A DNA stretch of 64,000 bases from Epiperipatus broadwayi (lineage: Eukaryota > Onychophora > Udeonychophora > Euonychophora > Peripatidae): NCBI GenBank assembly GCA_028023455.1, contig JAQFVV010006200.1, positions 5,962,506 to 6,026,505 of the forward strand, in the 5' to 3' direction. This document shows, one piece after another, positions 1 through 9,838 of this stretch (positions are counted from its first letter, which is position 1; the number at the start of each line of letters is the position of its first letter). The notes under the pieces are model-generated. The model did not search any database, was not told where the DNA came from, and worked only from the letters and a program-made list of their open reading frames with translations. The position numbers and the translations under genes are program-made.

Positions 1-81
1 AGTTTAATATTTATCTAATATAAACTTTCAAAATTTATATATCTTTAGTAAATGTAAATGAATATATATATATATATTTAA

Positions 82-842
82 CAGCACATGATTGCAATTT
101 GTTATGCTTACCCAAGCTGTTAAAACAATAGCAAACTCTCCATATAGTAGTGCCACCCAGTGCAAGCCATAATAATCAATGGATGCAAGAAGGTTTGTGC
201 AAAAAATCCCTATCTATTCATTACTAATCCAATATCCCCAGAGCAGTTTCTGGCTTGTGACTTTCATCATCTGAGAGCTCTGCACTTAGGTCTTAGGATC
301 TAATGCAATACTCCAGAAACCACTTTTTACCTTTTTGGTTAACTATAAATCTATGAGTCTATAATGAAAACACAATAATGTTTTCAATATAAGATCATTT
401 GCTTGTTTAGTCATATAGATATGAATCCAGTTCACTATCTACATATTTTAGTGTCTTTGATTCTTTAATAACTATAGTCACTATCATTTCATAGATACCA
501 AAATATATAGATACTGAACTGGCTTTAAATCTGTAGGACTATATAAGAAAATAAGCTTGGATTGAAAACATGGTTGTGTTTTCATTTTAGACTCATAGCT
601 TTATAGTTAACCAAAAAGATAAAAGGTGGCTGCTGGACTGTTGCATTAAATTCTAAAATCAAGGTGCAGTGTTCACAGATCCAAGGTTTTTCACTGATGA
701 AAGCCACAAACTAGAAACTAGTCTGGGTATATTGGCTGAATAGGCACTAGATAAGGATTTTATGCAGAGACCTTCTTGCATCCATTGATTACTATGGCTT
801 GCACTGGGTGGCACTAGAGTGTGGAGAGTACGCTTCTGTTTT
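82..842 (+). mobile_element. Family A hairpin retroposon, near full-length palindrome
   Basis: The segment is almost entirely one inverted repeat of about 2 x 370 bp. The left arm reads through gtgccacccagtgcaagcc and aatcaatggatgcaagaagg. The right arm returns the complement, ending in gcttgcactgggtggcac near 800-815. The turn lies near 475-490. The same arms recur at 8590, 22041, 27723, 44685, 55117, 57424 and 57974. There is no ORF and no poly(A) tail. I could not call a clean target duplication because both flanks are AT dinucleotide-rich. Confidence 0.85.
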
Positions 843-974
843 CATATATACTTTTATATAATATAAATAAATATTTCAAAAACATATATTGTCGACATTC
901 TAATGATTTTAATGAGCATACAAATGTTCTACACCTTATTAAATATCTAATTATAAGAATATAAACCATTTACG

Positions 975-1382
975 GAACAAATAAGCTTGAATGTATTACT
1001 AAGATAACTCACAAGCTAGATCCCTGCAGAATCATGTAAACTGATTTGCAAATAATGCCCACCTTTTGTTGTATCAATGTCAATCTATTTAGTCAGATAA
1101 AAGATAATCACTTTTATCTGATTTTCAGTTTATGTAGTAATAAATCAAGCAAACAAAAATCGACACTAATAATAAGTTTCAGCCTTTTAAAGTATTAGTG
1201 ATTGATTTTATTACTATATAACAAATTGAAGATCAGATAAAAATGATTATCTTTTATCTGATTAAATAGATTGGCATTAATATAACAAAAGGTGGACATT
1301 ATTTGCAAGTTGGTTTAAAATGAGATTGTGGGAATCTAGCTTGTGAATTATCTTAATAATATATTTAGAATTATTTGTTCTG
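975..1382. repeat. Long palindrome with about 200-bp arms
   Basis: The left arm starts gaacaaataagcttgaatg and passes cacaagctagat and cccaccttttgttg. The right arm returns caacaaaaggtgg-like sequence and ctagcttgtgaattatc, and ends ttatttgttc. Smaller hairpins built on cagataaaag/cttttatctg lie inside both arms. No coding potential was seen. It resembles the other foldback elements here but shares no obvious sequence with family A. Confidence 0.75.
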
Positions 1383-1694
1383 TTTCTATATATAATAAAT
1401 TAATAATTAACAATAATTATTATCAAATATAATAAAATTAAAAAATGTATCTATTATTTAAATAATCAAGCCATTATAGAACAAAATCCTATCAATTTTA
1501 AAAAAAATTAATTGTAAACTATTTTGAATTTTAATCCTGGTTCTGGATCAAAATGGTACTGCCTGTATTGTTTTATTAGTTCTGTCCCACATTGAACTAT
1601 TTTTGTGTTAGTTACTCATTCATTATAGTTTTCACCCATTTAGTCATTTATTTTTACAGTAATGATTTTTGTACACAGATAGCAGATATAATCA

Positions 1695-1822
1695 GAGGAT
1701 AAAAGTTTTTTTTTCTCATGTGTCATAGCATCAGCCGGGAAGTGAACCCGCTAACCCGGGACAACTGCTTGTAAAGTAGCTGTCGCTGACCTCTCGACCA
1801 CCAATGCTTGATGAGGATAAAA
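1695..1822 (-). mobile_element. tRNA-derived SINE with A-tail and 10-bp target duplication
   Basis: Read on the minus strand, a tRNA-like body (1729-1807) starts gcattggtggtcgagaggtc (A box region). It carries a B box, gggttcacttccc, and closes with a sequence that pairs with the 5' acceptor arm. It is followed by tatgacacatgag and an A-run at 1705-1714. Direct repeats gaggataaaa flank it at 1695-1704 and 1813-1822. A related copy is at 40131-40262 and a fragment at 9721-9780. The A-tail and duplication indicate LINE-driven retroposition rather than a working tRNA gene. Confidence 0.85.
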
Positions 1823-2309
1823 TAGTTGTAGTTTCAATCAGTCATTTCACCAAACAGTGGGAATTGTTTGCATTGGTGTTCATCAAGATGAATGGTGTGT
1901 TTTTATATTAAAATTTTGTTTTATTATTTTAAACATTTTAATTAACTTCAGAGATATTTTTATCAATAAATATAAAGTATATTTTTTATAATTATTAATG
2001 TTTTTTTTTTTAAGAATTAAAGAACCTATATGGTGAGACATGAATTTTCCTATATAAAGTTAGGGAAAACCCAAACATAAGTTGTTTTTATTAATATAAT
2101 ATTAATATCTTAAAAATTTAAAGACTTCCATTATTTTTAAAAGCATAAAAAGTATTTAAAATGATAATAATGACAAAAAATAATGTAATGATAAAATTAA
2201 ACTCATGTTTTCCTGAAGGTTTGTGTTGATAGTATTTTAGTTATATATCGAACAATTTCCATTACCTTGTAAAGTATTAAAGATTTTAAGACTTCTCATT
2301 CGATAATTT
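1823..2309. other. AT-rich spacer
   Basis: AT-rich sequence with homopolymer A and T runs. No ORF, tRNA-like sequence or clear repeat was recognised. Confidence 0.6.
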
Positions 2310-2530
2310 AATATACAAAATTAACAAAGCGTATGCCACACTTGAATGAGAAGCTATAAAAATACACAGAAATTATTACACGCTAAGCGCTTTTGAGGTC
2401 TTTTGCAGCTCACAGTACCGCTATGACTATGAGGCAAAAGACCTCGAAAGCGCTTAGCGTGTAATAATTTCTGTGTATCTTTATAGCTTCTCATTCAAGT
2501 GTGGCATACGCTTTGTTAATTTTGTATATT
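2310..2530. mobile_element. Near-perfect hairpin element, family F
   Basis: Two arms of about 97 nt (2310-2406 and 2434-2530) are near-perfect reverse complements around a 27-nt loop. The arms contain aagcgtatgccacacttgaa and the core cgctaagcgctttt. Core-related sequence recurs at 31860-31915, 46686-46905 and 60965-61035, so this is a repeated family and not a unique hairpin. No ORF. Confidence 0.85.
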
Positions 2531-2540
2531 ACCTTGTAAT

Positions 2541-2738
2541 ATAAGTATTGAATGTCTTTAGAAAAATATAACTTTATTTAAATACTCCAAATACATTCAA
2601 ATGTTAGTAATAACACAGGTTAGTATATACCTCTCAAAACATTGTGCATGTACTAACCTGTGTGCTATTACTAACAGTTGAATGTATTTGGAATATTTAA
2701 ATAAAGTTAATTTTTTCTAAAGCATTCAATACTTATAT
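2541..2738. mobile_element. Hairpin element adjoining family F, arms of about 85 nt
   Basis: Arms at 2541-2625 and 2651-2738 pair over their length, with cores aataacacaggttagta and tactaacctgtgtgctatt. The outer ends, ataagtattgaatgtcttta and its complement, closely resemble the outer arms of the palindrome at 5012-5711, so the two are related copies of different length. Confidence 0.8.
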
Positions 2739-3076
2739 TAGATTATGGAAATAGTCCAATATAAATACAACTAAAATTAAACTTATGTTTTTAGCTTGAT
2801 TTAGTTATGCTTAATAGGCCTAAAAAAGGTTAAATATAATTAAAAAAATCAAAAAGTACTCTGTCTGCTTCATGCATTATATTATGAAACAATATAAAAT
2901 CATAATATTAAAATTAAGCTTATTATAAAATGTTTATTCATTTTTATAATCATTTAGATTTGGTTTTAGTTTTTTAATATATAAAATTTCCTTCATAATT
3001 ATTTCTTTATAATTACTATTATATATATAAATATATGAACTAACTAAAGGAAAAATAAAAAATAATAAAAAACAAA

Positions 3077-3550
3077 CAATTACATCTCTATAAAACTGCT
3101 TCAATATTTCAACCAGCAGATTGGTTTTCATCAGAAAACACAGCAAAATAGCTATTTCCAAAATTTAAACACTAAAATATTACATTTACATATCAGATAA
3201 AATTAATTCCTATAGGCTAAAAATTATTGTAGTGTTATTTATATTGAACATACATGACATGTTTATTAGAATAATTTGGTTTTGTAAAGTTTTATAAGTA
3301 TTTCGTAAGAATATAATTACTGTTTTTTTGTTTATGTTAAAAAAATATGAGATATTTATCAGTTAATTGATAAGAATTGTTGTATAAAGATGTTTAGCCT
3401 ATAGGAATTAATTTTGTTATCTGATATGTAAATGTTTGTAATATTTTAGTGTCTTTAAATTTTGGAAATAGCCATTTTGCTGTGCTTTCTGATGAAAAAC
3501 AGTCTGCTGGTTGAAATATTAAAGCAGTTTTATAGAGAAGTAATTGTATG
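3077..3550. mobile_element. Palindromic element, family C
   Basis: Arms of about 150 nt (3077-3222 and 3393-3550) are reverse complements. They include tttcaaccagcagattgg and a cagtctgctggttgaaat counterpart, and both end in tagcctataggaattaat. The loop is about 170 nt and AT-rich. A diverged single arm lies at 20140-20285. Short ORFs in the arms are incidental. Confidence 0.75.
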
Positions 3551-3570
3551 TTGTTTATATATATATATAA

Positions 3571-3742
3571 GTATAGAGGATTTGAACTCAAATTTCAACT
3601 GATGAGTGCTGGTTTAGCATGAAATACATATATTGGTGATTATAAATCTTTTCTACATGTGTGTGGTCATGTGTATCAGTTGTATGAGATAGTGTGGATA
3701 GTTGAAGGGTGCTTGAAAATCTGAGTTCAAATCCTCTACACT
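3571..3742. mobile_element. Family D foldback element, short copy, tRNA-related end
   Basis: The ends are tagaggatttgaactca and the complement tgagttcaaatcctcta. The right end has a pol III B-box-like gagttcaaatcc, preceded by a tRNA-like stretch. The interior has tgatgagtgctggtttagc and catgtgtgtggtcatgtg, which recur in longer family D copies at 12988-13590 and 43922-44348. AT dinucleotide runs flank it on both sides. Confidence 0.7.
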
Positions 3743-3929
3743 TACAGTTAAGCTCCCAGGTTTGTGAAGAGTGCCTGGTTTTCAAATATATATATATATA
3801 TATAGTGATAATAGTTTCTCATAGTCTATCAGAGATATAATATAAAATAGCACAGATAAAATAATAAAAGAGAATAAAACATGAGAATCAATGATATCAG
3901 GGACAAAAAGAATTTTAAAATATACTCTG

Positions 3930-4360
3930 CTTGTGTATATTGTATGGTTGTAAAACATGGACCGTAGTAATAAAATTAGGGACAGATTGGAAGCCTTTGA
4001 GATGCAGACATGGAGAACGAATGGAAAAAATCAGTTGAATGAATAAAATAAAAAACAAAGAAATTTTGAAAATAATAAATGAAAAAAGAAGCATGATTGA
4101 AGAAATTAGAAATAGAAACTGGATTGAACATATACTAAGAAAAAAGTATTACTTAATGAAAGATGTTTTAGAATGAATATTGAGTGAAAGCAAAAAAAAA
4201 TGATGAAAAAGATTTACGTTGTTGGATGATATAAGAGATGGGAAGTAATATGGAGTTGAAGAGTGGGCAATGAAGTGAACGGAATAAAAAATGGATAAAT
4301 TGGTGATATGACTATTCTTTGGACCTGTTCCTGGAACAGAATACTATTGATGATCATGAT
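3930..4360 (+). pseudogene. Decayed LINE ORF2 C-terminus
   Basis: With several frame changes and stops, the plus strand reads YGCKTWT-like, then RDRLEAFEMQTWR, then RSMIEEIRNRNWIEHIL. This matches the order seen after the reverse transcriptase in RTE-like and related LINEs (AFEMW..R.L...W...I..RR..WIGH). Only the C-terminal part is present, so it is a 5'-truncated dead copy. It is more decayed than the RTE-like copies at 25208 and 39400 and seems a different lineage. Family-level identity is inferred. Confidence 0.6.
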
Positions 4361-5011
4361 ACATATATAATGTTACTTACACATAGTTTAATGTATAAAA
4401 CAGTCATATGTTAATAAATTATAAAAAAATTGAGTGGATCATTTATTCTTTAGCCTTTCAATGACTGTAAGCTTTTATTTATTAACATTATTAAAAATAC
4501 AGAGTAAAAGGTACATATTAGCCAGATTTAAATACAACATAAATCACTTAAAAATATAATTAAATAGAGAGTAAAGACAATGTCTTATTTTTAATACCCT
4601 CATAACATTAATGAAATATCAATTTATAAATGTAAATATCAAACATTTAGTGATTATATCATTTTTATGATGATTAAAGCACCTTAGATTTATCTTTAAC
4701 AGTTCAATCTGTTTATCAATACCAACAATTAATCCTTCATAGTTTATATGTATCATATTTTATTAATCTTGACTTGTCTCTTGCAATATATGTGTAGTAA
4801 CGATGATATTATCTATTGCAATAACAAATTACTTGATATTTTTCAGCTTGATATAGTTACAAGAGTATTTCTGTAAATCAATAATTATTTATCCAATGTA
4901 ATATCTTTCTGTAACCATTCACACAATATAAATAAACAGCAAGTGTCAAGATTTATTTCCTTCAGAATAGTTACAGAGTATTTCTTATAATTCTATGTAG
5001 TACCATTTCCA
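4361..5011. other. AT-rich spacer
   Basis: No ORF, splice-flanked open segment or clear repeat was recognised. It has scattered short AT repeats only. Confidence 0.55.
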
Positions 5012-5711
5012 TCATCTAATATTAATGGTTATAATGTTTTTAGAAAAATTCAAACTTTATTTAAACTTTTCAAATACATTCAACTATTGAGAATAGCACA
5101 ATAACACAACATTACCAGGTATAATATTTACCTCACTTCTTCAGGTATTGCTGATCTCACTAATGGTATTAGTAGTAAGGGGATCGAATCTAGGACATTT
5201 AGATTCATGAATTGAATTTTACGACAACATTCTAACAATTAAGCTATTCTGTTAAAGGAAACAGTTGTTGGAAGTTTCATATACTTTCTATGGGGCTTCT
5301 CCTGATTTTTTCTCTTTTTTCTTAAGGGCAAGGTTAATAAGTGGTTTCCAAACATTATGAATTATCATACTAGATTTGGAAACCATTTATTAACTCTGCC
5401 CTTAAGAAGAACAAAAAAAGAAATCAGGAGACCTCATAGATAAGTATATAAAATTTCTACTGCCTGTTACTTTTGACAGAATAGCCTAGTTAATTAGAGC
5501 TTTGCCTTAAATTCAATATTCACAAATCTAAAGATCCCAGGTTCAATTCTCTTGCTGTCATTGGTCAGGCCAGTAACACTTAAAGACAAGAGGAGAATAA
5601 TACCACTTGAAACATTGTGTTGTATATTAATCTGTTATTATTACTAACATTTGAATGTATTTGAAAAGTTTTATTCTTTCTAAAAACATTTTACAATTAA
5701 TATTAGATGAT
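5012..5711. mobile_element. 700-bp palindrome with tRNA-like promoters in both arms
   Basis: The outer ends atcatctaatattaat (5012-5028) and its complement (5696-5711) frame a complex foldback. The right arm on the plus strand (about 5476-5553) reads like a tRNA, with A-box-like tagcctagttaattagagc and B-box-like ggttcaattct. The left arm on the minus strand (about 5179-5251) has tagcttaattgttagaatg and gattcgatccc. A central hairpin (5272-5352 with 5373-5459) includes gggcaaggttaataa and its complement. The whole looks like a tRNA-derived SINE in a head-to-head inverted arrangement. Confidence 0.75.
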
Positions 5712-5787
5712 AGATATAGCCAAATATATAATTATAATTACAATACATCATCACAATCTTTCAGAAAAACACAATAGTATTTCTTCT

Positions 5788-5920
5788 TTCTCTACTCTAG
5801 TGACACCACTGTAAGCTTGAATAATCATTGTTACAGATGCTAGTGCAATTTCACTACATAATTTTCTGGCTTTTGCTTTATCAATGAGAACTTAAGTTTC
5901 AATGCTGAAAACAATACAGT
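5788..5920. repeat. Family E palindrome arm fragment
   Basis: ctctactctagtgacacc, then aagcttgaataatcattg and ggcttttgctttatcaatga, follow the same order as the left arm of the palindrome at 28845-29592. No matching right arm was clear, so this is a single-arm remnant. Flanking sequence up to 6180 may belong to it but is too diverged to assign. Confidence 0.5.
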
Positions 5921-6227
5921 TATTCGATTTGAAACCATCTTTCACTCCTTTTTTACTATGGAGATAATAGCACAAAATATAAAAAACAATTCACTTTTAA
6001 ACTCAAATAATACTCATATAATTATACAGATCTGACACCTGATCAGCAACTATATATTTTAATAATCTCAATTTTAACTGCATCTGTTTCATCTTTGAAG
6101 CTCAAATTCTTATTGGTAAAGCTATAAATCAGAAAATGATCTAACAGCGGGAATTAAGTAGTACCACCATCTGATAAACATTGAATAGGCAAGGTGATGC
6201 TAGAATAAAGAAAGATGTGCTCTTGCA

Positions 6228-6254
6228 TATGATATATATATATATATATATATA

Positions 6255-6285
<31 letters not shown>
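6228..6285. repeat. AT dinucleotide microsatellite
   Basis: An almost pure (AT)n run, interrupted once by gc. Confidence 0.95.
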
Positions 6286-6290
<5 letters not shown>

Positions 6291-6989
6291 AGCAAAAGTT
6301 TTCACACAAAATTAAAATGAGTTTTGAGGATCTCTGTGTTGAAATCTTTAATGATGCGGAGAATTCCTATCAGGAGTCAGTCTCTGATCTCTGTAAAACT
6401 GTTCTAATTCTTTGATACTAATTTAACATGGTGGTTCTTACTTTCAAGTGAGTTACTGAACTTTAAGGATTTTTCAATAACTCCTTCATATCTGTAAATA
6501 TAATCTAAAAGTACTTTTTTCCATTTGGAAGTATTTTTTTCCTTTGTCCAACTGAAATTGCAATATTTACTCATGAGGACAATATGTGCTCCCTAAGCTA
6601 TTTGCTTAAAGACTGCTTTTTCCCCATTGGTTTTATATTTATATATTCTTTATTGTATATAGCTCAATAAAAAATATATTTAAAAAATGAACAAAAAAAA
6701 GGTAATAATAAAGCTTAGAAGTTTTGATTATAGATGGCATTAGAAAGCTACTTAATGTATGTATGATGGTCAGAAGGGAATTAGGCCTGCTTTGATAGAG
6801 ATGTACAACATGTGATAAGGTTTTCCATTTAAAATGCTTAAATGAGACTAGAAAGGATGTAAAAAATGTATGGTTGTGTAGATCATGTATAAATGTGATA
6901 AAAGAGATGAAAAATTGTTTTTTTAAGTGTAGATAATTTAAAGAGTAATTCAGAAGAAATGGAGGAAAATATAGGATGATGAAAATGGA

Positions 6990-7187
6990 GTGACAAGAGA
7001 TATGGATGACAAAATAAGCAGTGCAATAATGGAAATAGTTAGGCAAAGAATAAGTAAAATAGAGAAAAAGGTAAAGGATGTAGAAATAAAATTAAAAGCA
7101 TTAAATATAAAGTGTAAGCAGATCAAGAAATTAATGAATAGAAATGATAAGGAAGAAGTAGATAAGGAAGTCCAGAAGGTGAAATAG
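6990..7187 (+). CDS. LINE ORF1 coiled-coil fragment
   Basis: An open stretch of 65 codons, rich in Lys, Glu, Ile and Leu with heptad-like spacing (for example ISKIEKKVKDVEIKLKAL). It fits the coiled-coil oligomerisation segment that often precedes other domains in LINE ORF1 proteins. It lies directly upstream of the esterase-like stretch, with a stop between them. It belongs to the LINE and is not a host gene. The start codon is not meaningful because the upstream sequence may also be coding. Confidence 0.5.
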   Translation: MTRDMDDKISSAIMEIVRQRISKIEKKVKDVEIKLKALNIKCKQIKKLMNRNDKEEVDKEVQKVK

Positions 7188-7214
7188 AATGCTACAGATG
7201 AAATAGGGAAAGTA

Positions 7215-7665
7215 AAGTATAAGTCTTGATAGGGAACTCGCTAATTAGAGAATGTGATGTAATTGCAAGAGAAAATAGAAATAGGTATTTAAGAGTATGT
7301 TTGCCTAGAGCTAGAATTAAGTATGTTACAGATAAGTTAAAGAAACAGGGGAGATGTTTATGTTATGGTAGGGACAAATAATTTGTCAGAGTCATCAAAG
7401 AATGTAATAGATGAGTACAAAGAATTGATTTATAGTTTGAATAAGATTAAAGGAAGAGTAGTAGTTGTATTACTATCAAGATTCAACAATCGGTATATGT
7501 TAGATATAGTATGTTCTATAAATGAGATTGAAAAAATTATGTGACAGAAATAATGTTATGTTTGTGGATGTGTGGGATTTTTTTATTAGTAAGAGGGAAT
7601 TATAAAGTAAAGATGGATTGCATTTAGAAAAACAAGGAAGTGAAGCAGTAAGGGAGTTTGATTTA
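7215..7665 (+). pseudogene. SGNH/GDSL esterase-like region of LINE ORF1
   Basis: Across two or three frames, the blocks of an SGNH hydrolase appear in order. VLIGNSLIRE (7222-7251) is the Ser block. VMVGTNNLSES (7361-7393) resembles the Gly/Asn block. KDGLHLEKQGSEAV (7609-7650) carries the Asp-His block. CR1/L2-type LINEs are known to carry an esterase in ORF1, so the position between a coiled coil and the ORF2 endonuclease fits. At least two frameshifts and several stops rule out function. The first block has GNS where many members have GDS. Confidence 0.7.
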
Positions 7666-7967
7666 TGAAAAATATAATAGTTTGGGAAACTTATAAAGGA
7701 GGGATATGATTTTAAATTACAGTATTCTCAAAAAAAAAAAAAGGTTAAGCATGGATGGGATGTAAGAAGTTAACAAAGGATAACTGATCCGGATATAAAT
7801 GTAGATGTGGAGAGGGAATGGGCTGTAAAACTAATAATAAATAAACTAATTACAAATGTAATAAAGGAGAAAGAATCAAAAGAATTTATCAAAGAGTAGT
7901 ACAAAAAAAAGAAATTGTTAAAATTGAATATTTGAATATGCAAGGTGGTAAGAGATCGGAAAAGTAG

Positions 7968-8561
7968 TTGGAATTAAACAAAGCAGTTAAAAATAAAAAA
8001 CTTGAGGTATTAGCAGTAATGGAAACACATCTAAGAGAAGAAAAAGAACCTATATTGGAAGATTTGGTATGGCAGGGTATAAATAGAAAAGAAAAAGAAA
8101 AAAGGGATGGTGATATAAGAGTTATGTCAAAAAAATATTTAAATACTGTAAAGTGTCAAAAATATTTGTGGTTTGAGATAAGGTTAGGAAGACAAAAATG
8201 GATGGTAGCTATAGTTTATAGAACTACTGGAGATAGTGAAACAATAATGGAGTGGAACAGTAACATATATGAATGCCTAGTTAAGGATATACAGAGTTTT
8301 AAAGAAAAGGGGAAGAGAATAATGGTTATAGGAGATATGAATGAGCATAGTGAAGAAATTGATAATGTAGATAATAAGAATGGACAGCTTTTGAAGAAAT
8401 TTTGTCAGAGAATGAATATGAGCATTGGAAATTTGTCAAATATTTATGAGGGAAAATACACATGGTCTAGAAATAATATATTTCACACAATAGATTATGT
8501 ATTGGTAGAGAAAGAGGGAATGAATAAAATATGGAAAATTAAGGTGTTTGATAATGAATAG
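7968..8561 (+). CDS. LINE ORF2 AP-endonuclease domain (relic)
   Basis: An open frame of 197 codons with the exonuclease-endonuclease-phosphatase pattern. VMETHL near residue 17 holds a catalytic Glu. WMVAIVYRT follows in the middle. VIGDMNEH near residue 122 gives the Asp/Asn pair. YTWSR and TIDYVLV come near residue 165-180. The final SDH motif is reached only after a -1/+1 shift, at about 8562-8570 (NSDHNF). In LINEs this enzyme nicks target DNA to prime reverse transcription. The upstream ORF edge is arbitrary: the annotated start is a non-ATG codon, and homologous coding continues from about 7935. Confidence 0.75.
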   Translation: MELNKAVKNKKLEVLAVMETHLREEKEPILEDLVWQGINRKEKEKRDGDIRVMSKKYLNTVKCQKYLWFEIRLGRQKWMVAIVYRTTGDSETIMEWNSNIYECLVKDIQSFKEKGKRIMVIGDMNEHSEEIDNVDNKNGQLLKKFCQRMNMSIGNLSNIYEGKYTWSRNNIFHTIDYVLVEKEGMNKIWKIKVFDNE

Positions 8562-8581
8562 TGATCATAACTTCATTGCAA

Positions 8582-8833
8582 TAGAAATGTCACATGATCA
8601 CCATTTCTTATGCTTGCTTATAATTGTTATTAAAACAGGAAAAACTCACTATACATATTGCCACACACAGCAAGCTAGAGTAATCAATGGATGCCAGACT
8701 GCATAAGCCAGAAACTAGTTTGGGGATATTGGATGAGTAGGCACTAGATGGGGATTTTATGCACAAGCCTTCTGACATCCATTGATTACTCTAGCTTGCT
8801 GTGTGTGGCAATACATATAGTGAGTTAGAAATG
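8582..8833 (+). mobile_element. Family A hairpin retroposon inserted in LINE ORF2
   Basis: The element body is 8590-8825, flanked by tagaaatg at 8582-8589 and 8826-8833. The 5' end reads cacatgatcaccatttctta. Arms at about 8645-8697 and 8756-8818 pair and share the private variant gccacacacagcaagctag and its complement, absent from other copies. Most of the centre is deleted. Precise excision would restore LINE coding, so this is a true insertion into an older element. Confidence 0.85.
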
Positions 8834-9404
8834 GTTTGTAATGTGATGGAGAATAGAAATAAAAGTAGAAACAATAGTGAAAGATGTGGATGGAGAGTGA
8901 ATGATAAGAATAAGTTGGAAGAGTATAAAATACAAGCTGAAGAAACCATGGAAGAGTTGGTTGAGGATGAGTATAAGGACTGGTGTGATGAAATAAAAAA
9001 GTGGCAAATAGGGTTTTAGGTGAGAATGCTAACATTCTGGAAAATTGAATTAGTGACAAGTGCAAAAGTAATTCTATAATAAAATAAATTACAGACACAT
9101 ACAACAATACAAAAAGTGTATAATCTGTAAAAAAGTAACTGATAGCAATAAATCTATAAAATATTAAAATCCAAACTTTTTATACTATAATGCATGTTGA
9201 TTTGGAATTGCTTTTAATAAAGAAATGGGTTTGCTATTGCTGCTAATTTAGTTTTTTATGAATGCTTGAATTGATTACACTTATTCAAAATATTTTTTTC
9301 CCAACCATTGTTTGTTTGTTAAATAAATTATTTTCATATTTCAAACATACTGTATTTTTTTTCTTTTTACAAAAAAATTTGAAACTTGTGGATTATTTTT
9401 TCTT

Positions 9405-9540
9405 GTCTATGTGATGTAATGTGATGTGATGTATTGTGGCTTCTCCTTAAACGAAGTTATGAATATCTCAGAAATTATGCCCAGATAAACCTGTTAGCCA
9501 CTTTATTTTCCATCCTCCACTCTAAATTTTCCCATATACA
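9405..9540 (-). mobile_element. CR1/L2-like LINE 3' end fragment
   Basis: On the minus strand this is the extreme 3' end of the LINE, finishing in a short-repeat tail, seen on the plus strand as gatgtaatgtgatgtgatgt at 9411-9430. The adjacent ggcttctccttaaacgaagt and cctgttagccact match the copy at 19568-20036. It is heavily 5'-truncated. Confidence 0.8.
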
Positions 9541-9720
9541 TTGGTATGTAGATAGTGGCTCCACCAATGAGTAGAACATATGTGCAACTAGTATTATTTA
9601 GACATTGTAAAATAAAGTATTTAAACTATTAGAATAGCATATTCCAGGTAAATAAATAAATGATGAAATTTATATAATAATTGTAATGCCCCATAGCTAT
9701 ATTATTTCAGCCACACTTCC

Positions 9721-9780
9721 ATTTTTTTTTTCCTATGTCATAGCATCTGCCGGGACGCGAACCCACACCCGTCTGCAACC
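9721..9780 (-). mobile_element. Truncated tRNA-derived SINE 3' part
   Basis: On the minus strand, gggttcgcgtcccgg (B box), then gatgctatgacat and an A-run, match the SINEs at 1695 and 40131. The 5' half with the A box is missing, and a strong hairpin (9797-9838) starts 17 bp away. Confidence 0.75.
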
Positions 9781-9796
9781 AACTACTTTAAATATT

Positions 9797-9838
9797 AAAA
9801 ACCTGAATTTTTGCAGGGTTGCAAAAATTCAGGTTTTT
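9797..9838. repeat. Perfect 19-bp stem hairpin
   Basis: aaaaacctgaatttttgca (9797-9815) and its exact complement (9820-9838) flank the loop gggt. It directly follows the truncated SINE. Confidence 0.9.

Larger units (their letters stand above)
6970..9085 (+). mobile_element. CR1/L2-like LINE, 5' half, with a nested insertion
   Basis: This copy runs from an ORF1-like coiled coil through an esterase-like stretch and an AP endonuclease into the linker before the reverse transcriptase. It stops near 9085 without the RT. A family A hairpin retroposon (8590-8825) sits inside ORF2. Removing it and one copy of the 8-bp repeat tagaaatg rejoins SDHNFIAIEM with VCNVMENRN. The linker (GCTAACATTC region near 9030) parallels the start of the second copy at 34215. 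Stops and frameshifts make it inactive. Assignment to the CR1/L2 side rests on the ORF1 esterase, the C-terminal zinc knuckle in sister copies and the short-repeat tail. Confidence 0.8.

Noticed and set aside
6639-7046. 135-codon minus-strand ORF
   Set aside because: It is low-complexity (Phe/Leu/Tyr/His-rich) and largely antisense to LINE sequence.
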